Below are positions 1-5,107 of a stretch of DNA of 7,058 nt, piece by piece. The number at the start of each line of letters is the position of its first letter. The stretch's first letter is position 1. A program made the position numbers and the translations under genes. Location of the stretch: the NCBI GenBank assembly GCA_034437895.1, contig DAOTTO010000497.1:1-7058 (forward strand), written 5' to 3'. The notes beneath the pieces were generated by a model that saw only the letters and a program-made list of their open reading frames with translations, did not search any database and had not been told where the DNA came from. The DNA is from JANRLJ01 sp034437895 (GTDB lineage Bacteria; Chloroflexota; Anaerolineae; Aggregatilineales; Phototrophicaceae).

Positions 1-306
1 CGCATCCACAATTTCATAAGCAAACGTCAATGCGCGGCTTTGCATCTCGGCAATCCACGTCCGTACCGTAATGCGCTGCTCATAACGGGCGGGCTGAACA
101 TAACGGGCGTTCACTTCCGTGACCACGAGAAACAAACCGTCGCGCTCAAAATTGCTGTAAGGATTGCCGCGCTCACGGGCATAAGCACTGCGGCCTTCCT
201 CAAAATAGACGATGTAATTGCTGTGATGGACAATGCCCATCGCGTCTGTTTCGGCATAACGGACGGTGAAAGTGGTCTCGGCGGTAAAACGATCTGTGGA
301 CGGCAA
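1..306 (-). CDS. YbgC/FadM-like acyl-CoA thioesterase (hotdog fold), 5' part only
   Basis: The product is predicted to hydrolyse acyl-CoA thioesters in the cytoplasm; the substrate cannot be told from sequence. The 102 visible codons read as a 4HBT/YbgC-type hotdog domain. The family signature V-R-Y-A-E-T-D-A-M-G-I-V-H-H-S-N-Y spans residues 15-31, with the expected catalytic Asp at 21, followed by YFEEGRSAY and the strand segment TEVNARYVQPARYEQ. Families of this type are about 130-150 residues, so about a third of the C-terminal end lies beyond the left edge. There is no in-frame ATG near the N-terminus. The in-frame stop lies at about 350-352, and the best start is TTG at 304-306, with GGAG ten bases upstream. 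An ATT at 334-336 is the only other odd candidate. An ATG at 321-319 is in a different frame. The gene is divergent from the DsbA-like gene. The family call is secure, the start is not. Confidence 0.85.
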   Translation of the reverse strand, partial: MPSTDRFTAETTFTVRYAETDAMGIVHHSNYIVYFEEGRSAYARERGNPYSNFERDGLFLVVTEVNARYVQPARYEQRITVRTWIAEMQSRALTFAYEIVDA

Positions 307-338
307 GGGCGAGAATCTCCATTGGTTTGATTCAATTA

Positions 339-367
339 AGGATACCCGTCACGTCCAAAGGCGGCAA
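339..367 (-). promoter_or_regulatory. Candidate sigma70-type promoter for the thioesterase gene
   Basis: On the minus strand a -35-like TTGCCG (367-362) and a -10-like TATCCT (344-339) are separated by exactly 17 bp. Transcription would begin near 332, leaving about 26 nt before the TTG start at 306. This supports the TTG and argues against an ATT start at 336, which would lie upstream of the transcript. Both boxes depart from consensus, so this is a moderate inference. Confidence 0.4.
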
Positions 368-395
368 GGCGGCACTTGGCGATGGCGATGGCGAT
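358..395. repeat. Two adjoining short tandem repeats in the divergent intergenic region
   Basis: AAGGCGGC occurs twice back to back (358-365, 366-373) and GGCGAT three times (378-383, 384-389, 390-395). They sit between the start of the thioesterase gene and that of the DsbA-like gene, and the first repeat overlaps the candidate thioesterase -35 box. The copies are exact. Whether they bind a regulator or are simple slippage products cannot be told from one sequence. Confidence 0.6.
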
Positions 396-404
396 GGGGC
401 GGTT

Positions 405-410
405 TACACT
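405..410 (+). promoter_or_regulatory. Possible -10 element for the dsbA-like gene
   Basis: TACACT lies 32 bp before the GTG start and resembles a -10 hexamer. No good -35 box is seen at 16-18 bp spacing; TTGGCG at 376-381 is 23 bp away, which is too far. Offered only as the best candidate in this short upstream region. Confidence 0.22.
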
Positions 411-442
411 AGCGCCATAAAATTTTTGAGTGGAGTAACGGT

Positions 443-1189
443 GTGATGAAGCAATTTGCTTTAGCTTTTGTGGTTTTACTGATGTCGATCATGATCGTAA
501 GTGGGATTTCGCTGGCGCAGGACGGGGATGGCGACACCCCAACAGGGACAATTGTAGATGTGCTGCAAACCTTGAGCGTTCCTCAATTCGGCGCGGAACC
601 CAATGATCTTTACCCGGATATTGTCCAATCGCGCACTGCAGACGGCGGATTTGTGCTGGGTGATCCTGATGCGCCCCTGGTGGTCGTAGAATTTGCCGAC
701 TTTATGTGTCCGCATTGTCAGGAATATGAAGAGACGATGGATCAATTTATTGATGAATTCGTGCGGACGGGGCAAGCACGGTTGGAATATCGCTTTTTCC
801 CGATTGTGAGCCAAGTGTACTCGCCGCTGACCTCACAGGTGGCGGAATGTGCCGGAGATGAGGGGATGTTTTGGGCGGCGCGGAGTCTTTTGTTCAGTTT
901 GGCGCAGCAGCAGGAAGTAACGCCCGAAATTTCGCAGTTGGTGGCAGATCGACTCGGCCTTGATGCGGAATCGCTGGCAGATTGCGTGACGAGAGCGCAG
1001 CAATTTGTGACCGATATGCAGTTGGGTGATGCGCTCGGTGTGAACGGCACACCCGCGATTATGGTGCGCGTGGGGGAGTCTGATCCGCAGTGGAGTGTAC
1101 GCGGCGAAGTGTTTGATCGCGGCGGATTACCCTACGAAATGCTGGCGTTGATCGCTCAGTCCGTGAATGAGCAAAATTCGGGCGGCTGA
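443..1189 (+). CDS. Secreted DsbA-like thiol-disulfide oxidoreductase
   Basis: The product is a thioredoxin-fold protein (DsbA/BdbD-like, Thioredoxin_4 type) expected to make or exchange disulfides in proteins outside the cytoplasmic membrane. Residues 1-25 form a signal peptide: a short basic start, a hydrophobic core at about 5-24, and a Ser-Leu-Ala cleavage motif before Gln26. It could instead stay as a membrane anchor. An acidic, Gly-rich linker follows. The thioredoxin core begins near residue 70 (GDPDAPLVVVEFADF). The redox motif is C89-P-H-C92, and the cis-proline loop is G202-T-P204. The inserted helical domain carries two further cysteines, C136 (AECAGDEGMFW) and C181 (LADC). The start is GTG at 443, with GGAG at 432-435 seven bases upstream; ATG at 446 is almost as good. 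The gene appears monocistronic, with an intrinsic terminator just after it. No DsbB or VKOR partner is in the window, so oxidase versus reductase or isomerase role is undecided. Confidence 0.9.
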   Translation: MMKQFALAFVVLLMSIMIVSGISLAQDGDGDTPTGTIVDVLQTLSVPQFGAEPNDLYPDIVQSRTADGGFVLGDPDAPLVVVEFADFMCPHCQEYEETMDQFIDEFVRTGQARLEYRFFPIVSQVYSPLTSQVAECAGDEGMFWAARSLLFSLAQQQEVTPEISQLVADRLGLDAESLADCVTRAQQFVTDMQLGDALGVNGTPAIMVRVGESDPQWSVRGEVFDRGGLPYEMLALIAQSVNEQNSGG

Positions 1190-1202
1190 AAATGATAATA
1201 TC

Positions 1203-1245
1203 AAGGGCGCGACCTATCGTTTTCGCAGGATGATCGCGCCTTTTT
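1203..1245 (+). terminator. Intrinsic terminator of the dsbA-like gene, overlapping the convergent methyltransferase
   Basis: A 10-bp inverted repeat pairs 1203-1212 with 1234-1243. The core GGCGCGA/TCGCGCC is perfect, with one G-U and two A-U pairs outside it, and the loop is 21 nt. TTTTT at 1241-1245 follows on the plus strand. It starts 14 bp after the dsbA-like stop. The minus-strand side lacks a good U-tract, so it mainly serves plus-strand transcription. The 3' arm and loop lie inside the last codons of the opposing methyltransferase gene. Confidence 0.7.
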
Positions 1246-2050
1246 CATTATCGACCACTTCGACCACATCCAGCGCGTAATCTGCCAACCACTGCGCGAC
1301 CATTGCGTGTTCGTCGGGACGCATAAAATCATCAACGATGATAATCGCGCCCTGTGCCAGCCGATCAAACAGCATGGGCAGCGCGGGGTAGCGGGAACGT
1401 TTTTGTAACCCTTCTGGCGGGCCATCCACGACGAGCAAATCAATCGACCTGATTTTGGGGATATGGGTCACATCGTACCACTGCCATGCGCCTTCTTTGA
1501 GCGCCACAGAAGTCAGTGGTGTGTGGACGACGCTGGCATACTCCGCTAAACCGTGCGCTTCCACCCGTGCTGTTGAGATAGCGGCAAAGCCCGCTTCATG
1601 CTCCAGCGAGATCAATTTTCCAGTGCCGAGCGATTTCAACAAATGTCCAGAAACGAGCGTCGAAACCCCACTGCCCAATTCTAAAATCATCTCTGGGCGG
1701 TGCTGCTGAATCTGTGCGGCGATGATCGTCAACAAATCCGGCGATGCCGCCCAAAGCCGCATTGCCGGAATCGGTTGCGGCAGTTCAACCGCATTGTAAA
1801 GCGCGAACAAAGCTTCGACTTGCTTGTAATGATGAAAGTTTTCGATCTGCATTTTGTGGTAAAGATGCAGTTGGAGGGCAATCACAAGTCCGCCCAACGC
1901 GATGAGCGACCAAATCAGCGCACTCTCACCAAACTGCGCCCAAGCAATGAGTGAGAGCAGCGCCCATATTAGTCCTATGCGTATGACATACTGGCGCAGG
2001 GCAAAAAATTTGGGGTCATTCGCTTCAATGTGATTCGCGTGTCTCATCAT
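1214..2050 (-). CDS. Membrane-anchored class I SAM-dependent methyltransferase
   Basis: This is a 278-residue protein. Two adjacent hydrophobic segments (about residues 22-40 and 44-64) should form a hairpin membrane anchor, followed by a cytosolic Rossmann-type methyltransferase domain. Motif I is I-L-E-L-G-S-G-V-S-T at 122-131, an acidic strand-end I-S-L-E-H-E follows at 147-152 (ribose-binding position), then L-L-V-V-D-G-P-P at 205-212 and I-I-I-V-D-D-F further on. This resembles the Methyltransf_24 group; the substrate is unknown. The ATG at 2050 overlaps the hisE stop as ATGA (2047-2050), and no clear Shine-Dalgarno lies at normal spacing, so translation is probably coupled to hisE. A second ATG follows at 2047. 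It is the last gene of the his operon, yet nothing in it looks like a histidine pathway enzyme. The fold call is firm; the role is open. Confidence 0.85.
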   Translation of the reverse strand: MMRHANHIEANDPKFFALRQYVIRIGLIWALLSLIAWAQFGESALIWSLIALGGLVIALQLHLYHKMQIENFHHYKQVEALFALYNAVELPQPIPAMRLWAASPDLLTIIAAQIQQHRPEMILELGSGVSTLVSGHLLKSLGTGKLISLEHEAGFAAISTARVEAHGLAEYASVVHTPLTSVALKEGAWQWYDVTHIPKIRSIDLLVVDGPPEGLQKRSRYPALPMLFDRLAQGAIIIVDDFMRPDEHAMVAQWLADYALDVVEVVDNEKGAIILRKR

Positions 2051-2331
2051 TTTTTGTGTCGTGCCTCAAGCGTGGTATTGATGTCGTCTAAGCTGATGCC
2101 AAGCTGCGCCATCAAGACCAGAGTGTGATAAAACAAATCAGATAATTCGCCGATTTGCGCTTCCCGCCCCTGACTCAGCGCCGCGACGACGACTTCAACC
2201 GCCTCTTCGCCGACTTTTTGCGTAATGCGGATAACGCCTTCATCCAACAGCTTATTGGTGTAGCTGCCCGGCTGCGGATTGGCCTGACGGTCACGAATCA
2301 GATTTTCAAGATACGGCAGCATATCGGTCAT
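2047..2331 (-). CDS. hisE: Phosphoribosyl-ATP pyrophosphatase
   Basis: HisE hydrolyses phosphoribosyl-ATP to phosphoribosyl-AMP and pyrophosphate, the second step of histidine biosynthesis, in the cytoplasm. The 94-residue protein is of normal size for a stand-alone HisE of the all-alpha MazG-like NTP pyrophosphatase superfamily. Typical signatures are G-S-Y-T-N-K-L-L-D-E-G (22-32), the metal-binding K-V-G-E-E-A-V-E-V (39-47) and E-L-S-D-L-F-Y-H (63-70). The start ATG at 2331 has AAGG eight bases upstream. The next possible ATG is at codon 4. The gene lies 37 bp after the hisI stop and is not fused to it, unlike the bifunctional HisIE of enterobacteria. Its TGA stop overlaps the next gene's ATG. 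Confidence 0.95.
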   Translation of the reverse strand: MTDMLPYLENLIRDRQANPQPGSYTNKLLDEGVIRITQKVGEEAVEVVVAALSQGREAQIGELSDLFYHTLVLMAQLGISLDDINTTLEARHKK

Positions 2332-2368
2332 GAATTAAGCCTTAGCATGTAGGTAAAGTGATTGAGGG

Positions 2369-2722
2369 TTAGACCTGTGGCTCAATCTTGGTAAATTCAG
2401 TTAAAGTGCGATAAAAGCACGATATTGCTCCGGTATGGCAGGCCGGGCCAGCAGGATCAACCAGAATCAGTAAGGTATCTTCGTCGCAATCGACGTAAAT
2501 TTCGCGTACAGTTTGGATATTGCCGGAAGTCGCCCCTTTATGCCAGAGTTCGCTGCGACTGCGACTCCAAAACACCGTTTCGCCAAGCTCAAGTGTTATC
2601 CGCAGCGATTCGGCATTCATATACGCCATCATCAATACTTGCCGCGTGTTGGCATCTTGGACAATAGCCGGAATAAGCCCTTGAGCATCCCAGTTGATCG
2701 TCGTGAGGAGGGGATTATTCAT
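2369..2722 (-). CDS. hisI: Phosphoribosyl-AMP cyclohydrolase
   Basis: HisI opens the adenine ring of phosphoribosyl-AMP to give ProFAR, the third step of histidine biosynthesis. The 117-residue protein has the full family pattern: W-S-R-S-R-S-E-L-W-H-K-G (52-63), the metal site D78-C-D80-E-D82, and C95-H...C102. By family knowledge C79, C95 and C102 would bind Zn and D78, D80 and D82 would bind Mg. It is monofunctional, with no HisE domain. The ATG at 2722 has GGGAG ten bases upstream and overlaps the last 8 bp of hisF (2715-2722), so the two are co-transcribed and probably translated in a coupled way. Confidence 0.96.
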   Translation of the reverse strand: MNNPLLTTINWDAQGLIPAIVQDANTRQVLMMAYMNAESLRITLELGETVFWSRSRSELWHKGATSGNIQTVREIYVDCDEDTLLILVDPAGPACHTGAISCFYRTLTEFTKIEPQV

Positions 2723-3497
2723 CTCCGATGGTCTCCCATCCAGTCAGGCGCATTGGGACACCGCGTTCCGCCAAATACTTTTTCAAGTCACCAATGCGGA
2801 TTTCGTTATAATGAAAAAGTGTCGCGGCTAAGGCGGCATCCGCGCCAACCGTCGTAAGCGCATCGTAAAAATGCGACATCGCCCCTGCACCGCCGGAAGC
2901 AATCACTGGGATGTTGACGGCTTGCGCGATGGTTTCGGTCAGTTCAAGATCATAACCGGATTTCGTGCCGTCACGATCCATACTCGTGAGCAAAATTTCG
3001 CCCGCGCCGCGATCTTCCACTTCTTTCGCCCAAGCGACGGCTTCTTTATCCGTTGGTATGCGCCCGCCATTGATATGGACGACCCAGCGCCCATCAACAT
3101 ACTTGGGATCAATGGCGACGACGATACACTGGCTGCCGAATCCCCACGCGCCTTCCGTAATCAACGCTGGGTTGCGAATCGCCGCGCTGTTGATGCTGAT
3201 TTTATCCGCACCTGCCAGTAGGGTCGTGCGAATATCGTCAATCGTGCGGATGCCGCCACCGACGCAAAAGGGGATAAAGATGCTGTCCGCGATATGGCGC
3301 ACCATATCAAGCATGGTGCTGCGATTTTCATGACTGGCGGTGATGTCCAGGAAGACAAGTTCGTCCGCCCCCTCACGATCATAGACTTTCGCTTGCTCAA
3401 CAGGATCGCCAGCATCGCGCAAATTTACGAAGTTTACGCCTTTGACGACACGTCCATCTTTAACATCTAAACAAGGGATAATACGTTTAGCGAGCAT
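2715..3497 (-). CDS. hisF: Imidazole glycerol phosphate synthase, cyclase subunit
   Basis: HisF is the (beta/alpha)8-barrel synthase subunit. It combines PRFAR with ammonia channelled from HisH to give imidazole-glycerol phosphate and AICAR, the latter feeding purine synthesis. The 260 residues match the usual length. The N-terminal M-L-A-K-R-I-I-P-C-L-D-V carries catalytic D11, and the second catalytic Asp is D130 (V-V-A-I-D). Phosphate-binding loops are seen as F-C-V-G-G-G-I-R (77-84) and, later, I-A-S-G-G-A-G. The ATG at 3497 has GGAG seven bases upstream. The gene overlaps hisA by 11 bp (3487-3497) and hisI by 8 bp. Nothing is missing or unusual. Confidence 0.97.
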   Translation of the reverse strand: MLAKRIIPCLDVKDGRVVKGVNFVNLRDAGDPVEQAKVYDREGADELVFLDITASHENRSTMLDMVRHIADSIFIPFCVGGGIRTIDDIRTTLLAGADKISINSAAIRNPALITEGAWGFGSQCIVVAIDPKYVDGRWVVHINGGRIPTDKEAVAWAKEVEDRGAGEILLTSMDRDGTKSGYDLELTETIAQAVNIPVIASGGAGAMSHFYDALTTVGADAALAATLFHYNEIRIGDLKKYLAERGVPMRLTGWETIGDE

Positions 3498-4218
3498 TGC
3501 GACTCTCCGCTGCTAAAAGGGCTTCAGCTAAGGTTAACCGTCCCTCATATAAGGCCATGCCGATAATCGCGCCTGCCACAACTTGGCTCCGCGCCAGTTG
3601 ATGGATTTCTTCCATGCTGCTCACGCCGCCGGACGCGATAATCTTTAAGCCTGTATCGCGCCCCAGTTTGATTGTCTCAGACACATTTGCACCGATGAGA
3701 CTGCCATCACGGTGAATATCGGTATAGAGCGCATGGATGACTCCCATTTCTGCGACCTGTCGTCCATAATCCAGCGGTGTAAGCTCGGATTTTTGCTGCC
3801 AGCCATGTGTGGTAATTTTGCCATCGCGTGCGTCAAGCGCCACACAAATCGCTTCTGCCCCGTAAAGTTTTATTGCTTCCGTAATGGCTTCTGGTTGTTC
3901 TACCGCAATCGTCCCTAACACAACCCGTGATGCCCCTTGCTTTAGGGCATGACCAATGTCTTGCATCGTCCGCAACCCGCCGCCGAACTGAATTTTGATA
4001 CCCAGTTTAGCGGCTTTCTCTAAAATACTGCCGTTATCATTTGCTGCGGCAAACGCGCCATCAAGATTCACCATGTGCAGCCATTCCGCACCTTCATCCA
4101 TCCATTTTTGGGCGATAGCCAGTGGATCATCACTGAATATTGTCTGGCGGTCTGGATCGCCCTCTTTTAAACGGACAACCTTGCCACCGCGCAAGTCGAT
4201 TGCAGGATAGATAATCAT
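3487..4218 (-). CDS. hisA: ProFAR isomerase (phosphoribosylformimino-5-aminoimidazole carboxamide ribotide isomerase)
   Basis: HisA carries out the Amadori-type isomerisation of ProFAR to PRFAR, the fourth step of histidine biosynthesis. The 243-residue (beta/alpha)8 barrel starts M-I-I-Y-P-A-I-D-L-R-G-G-K with catalytic D8. The general acid/base Asp is D129 (C-V-A-L-D), and T165 lies in Y-T-D-I-H-R-D-G. Phosphate loops are F-G-G-G-L-R (78-83) and I-A-S-G-G-V-S-S. The Y-T-D-I-x-R-D-G motif and genome position support HisA over the paralogous HisF. A PriA (dual HisA/TrpF) role is possible in principle but nothing points to it. The ATG at 4218 has GAGG seven bases upstream. It starts 13 bp after hisH and overlaps hisF by 11 bp. 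Confidence 0.96.
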   Translation of the reverse strand: MIIYPAIDLRGGKVVRLKEGDPDRQTIFSDDPLAIAQKWMDEGAEWLHMVNLDGAFAAANDNGSILEKAAKLGIKIQFGGGLRTMQDIGHALKQGASRVVLGTIAVEQPEAITEAIKLYGAEAICVALDARDGKITTHGWQQKSELTPLDYGRQVAEMGVIHALYTDIHRDGSLIGANVSETIKLGRDTGLKIIASGGVSSMEEIHQLARSQVVAGAIIGMALYEGRLTLAEALLAAESRNAR

Positions 4219-4231
4219 TACGAATCCTCAA

Positions 4232-4840
4232 TTACAATTTCAGAAAATTGCTCAAGATTTGTAAGCCGATACGCTGGCTTTTTTCTGGATGAAACTGCAC
4301 CCCATAGATGTTATCACGCTGCACCGCCGCCGCAAACGGCAGACCGTAATCCACCGTTACAATCGTATCCTCGGCCTGTTCCGGCACACAATAATAACTG
4401 TGGACAAAATAAGCGTAGCTATCACCTTCGATATTGTCCATCAGTGGGCTTGGGCGTGCTGGCTGAAGCTGATTCCAGCCGATATGCGGGACTTTATAAT
4501 TTTCAGCCGTCGGAAAACGTGCAACTTTCCCTTGCAACACCCCTAACCCGGCATGATCGCCCATTTCCTCACTGCGATCAAACAAGAATTGCATCCCCAC
4601 GCAAATCCCTAAATACGGGGTTCCAGCGGCAAGCATCTGCTTGAGTGGTTTAACCAGATTTTGCTTTTCGAGTTGTTCCATCCCGGCAGCGAATGCGCCG
4701 ACACCGGGCAGGATAATCTTTTGTGCGCCTTGAAGTTCATGGGCATGATGGACAACACGCATACTTTCTACACCGAGATAATTGAGTGCGTGCAGCACAC
4801 TCCGCAGATTTCCTGCGCCATAATCAATAACGGCTAACAT
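4232..4840 (-). CDS. hisH: Imidazole glycerol phosphate synthase, glutamine amidotransferase subunit
   Basis: HisH is the class I glutaminase that feeds ammonia to HisF. The 202-residue protein begins M-L-A-V-I-D-Y-G-A-G-N, as family members do. The triad is C80 (G-I-C80-V-G-M-Q), H184 and E186 (V-Q-F-H-P-E-K-S). The oxyanion-strand region P-G-V-G-A-F (45-50) is present. The ATG at 4840 is chosen because GGAG lies five bases upstream and a perfect TAAGGAGG about twelve bases upstream. An in-frame TTG at 4867 would add nine residues foreign to the family and lies in the terminator U-tract, so it is rejected. It is the first structural gene of the operon, directly after the attenuator. Confidence 0.96.
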   Translation of the reverse strand: MLAVIDYGAGNLRSVLHALNYLGVESMRVVHHAHELQGAQKIILPGVGAFAAGMEQLEKQNLVKPLKQMLAAGTPYLGICVGMQFLFDRSEEMGDHAGLGVLQGKVARFPTAENYKVPHIGWNQLQPARPSPLMDNIEGDSYAYFVHSYYCVPEQAEDTIVTVDYGLPFAAAVQRDNIYGVQFHPEKSQRIGLQILSNFLKL

Positions 4841-4860
4841 AAGTTCTCCACGCCTCCTTA
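4841..4860 (-). promoter_or_regulatory. Ribosome binding region of hisH
   Basis: On the minus strand TAAGGAGG follows the terminator U-tract at once, and a second GGAG lies five bases before the ATG. Both fix the hisH start at 4840. Because the site lies after the terminator, it is only transcribed when readthrough occurs. Confidence 0.75.
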
Positions 4861-4890
4861 AAAACAAAAAACCCCGCGTCGGCGGGGTTT
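4860..4890 (-). terminator. Intrinsic terminator of the his leader (attenuator helix 3:4)
   Basis: On the minus strand AAACCCCGC (4890-4882) pairs perfectly with GCGGGGTTT (4877-4869) around a CGAC tetraloop. It overlaps the T-tract TTTTTTGTTTTT (4871-4860). This 9-bp GC-rich hairpin is a textbook rho-independent terminator. It ends 20 bp before the hisH start codon and after the his promoter, so it can only be a premature (leader) terminator for the his operon: no complete gene other than the leader peptide lies between promoter and terminator. Confidence 0.92.
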
Positions 4891-4956
4891 GGGCTTGCGT
4901 AACATAAATAAATGCGACGGGCTAAACCAACACCGAGAAGTTTGTATGTTGTTGGT
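4881..4956 (-). promoter_or_regulatory. his attenuator: competing pause (1:2) and antiterminator (2:3) helices
   Basis: Three RNA segments can pair in exclusive ways. Segment 1 (ACCAACAAC, 4956-4948) covers the end of the His run and the Gln codons. Segment 2 is GGTGTTGGTTT (4934-4924), the last codons of the leader peptide. Segment 3 is AAACCCCGCC (4890-4881), the left arm of the terminator plus one base. 1:2 gives 7 contiguous pairs (4956-4950 with 4932-4926) plus one more after a mismatch. 2:3 gives 5 pairs (GGUUU/AAACC), a small internal loop, then 4 pairs including one G-U. Forming 2:3 uses up the terminator's 5' arm. A ribosome stalled on the His codons would cover segment 1 and free segment 2 to form the antiterminator. 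A ribosome reaching the stop codon sits on segment 2 and lets the terminator form. Helices were found by eye; energies were not computed. Confidence 0.85.
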
Positions 4957-4978
4957 GGTGATGGTGCTGTTGAGTCAA
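4922..4978 (-). CDS. hisL: his operon leader peptide, His-rich (18 aa)
   Basis: The small ORF reads TTG...TAG and encodes MTQQHHHHQQHTNFSVLV. His codons are consecutive at residues 5-8 (4966-4955) with a fifth at residue 11. The TTG at 4978 is preceded by GAGG with seven bases of spacing, and an in-frame TGA lies just upstream, so no longer version with a standard start exists. It lies between a strong promoter and the terminator before hisH, exactly where the enterobacterial HisL lies, and its last codons form segment 2 of the attenuator. Its translation rate, not the peptide itself, would be the sensor for charged tRNA-His. The Gln codons on both sides of the His run are unusual; glutamine is the HisH substrate, so a link is conceivable but unproven. 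I use the symbol by function and position, not by sequence homology. Confidence 0.88.
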   Translation of the reverse strand: MTQQHHHHQQHTNFSVLV

Positions 4979-5007
4979 GATGCCGCCTCACTTTAGATGA
5001 TGAGGAG

Positions 5008-5037
5008 AGTATACCCATAAGCTGAAATAATTGTCAA
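5008..5037 (-). promoter_or_regulatory. his operon promoter
   Basis: On the minus strand a consensus -35 TTGACA (5037-5032) and a -10 TATACT (5013-5008, five of six) are 18 bp apart. The predicted transcription start is near 5001, giving a leader RNA of about 160 nt to hisH and about 25 nt before the leader peptide start. This is the strongest promoter-like sequence seen in the window. Confidence 0.85.
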
Positions 5038-5062
5038 TATTCTATGCCTACATGGGATGCGC

Positions 5063-5068
5063 TACAAT
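5063..5068 (+). promoter_or_regulatory. Probable -10 box for the SAM hydroxide adenosyltransferase-murA operon
   Basis: TACAAT matches the -10 consensus at five of six positions and lies 39 bp before the chosen ATG. The -35 region at 16-18 bp spacing is poor. TTGTCA at 5031-5036 looks like a -35 but is 26 bp away, and it is largely the complement of the divergent his -35. Transcription would start near 5075. Confidence 0.4.
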
Positions 5069-5107
5069 AGCCCGAATATCTTTTTGACGAAAAGGGCGTT
5101 TTGTCCA

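Noticed and set aside
40..330. Plus-strand reading frame over the left end
   Set aside because: It is antisense to the clear hotdog thioesterase frame and has no recognisable motif.
742..1050. Minus-strand frame inside the DsbA-like gene
   Set aside because: The opposite strand encodes a well-supported thioredoxin-fold protein; this frame has no start signal or family features.
4841..4867. Longer hisH starting at TTG 4867
   Set aside because: It would start within the terminator U-tract, add residues not seen in HisH proteins, and ignore the good Shine-Dalgarno motifs before the ATG at 4840.
4860..5001. T-box riboswitch upstream of hisH
   Set aside because: The leader is only about 140-160 nt, and I see no T-box consensus (the TGGNACCGCG-like segment) or specifier stem; the His-rich leader ORF accounts for the terminator.
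4824..5018. A 64-codon minus-strand reading frame across the his leader, running into hisH
   Set aside because: It is out of frame with hisH and with the His-codon run, crosses the terminator hairpin and its U-tract, begins before the predicted transcript start, and shows no family features. The 18-residue leader ORF with its own GAGG explains the region better.
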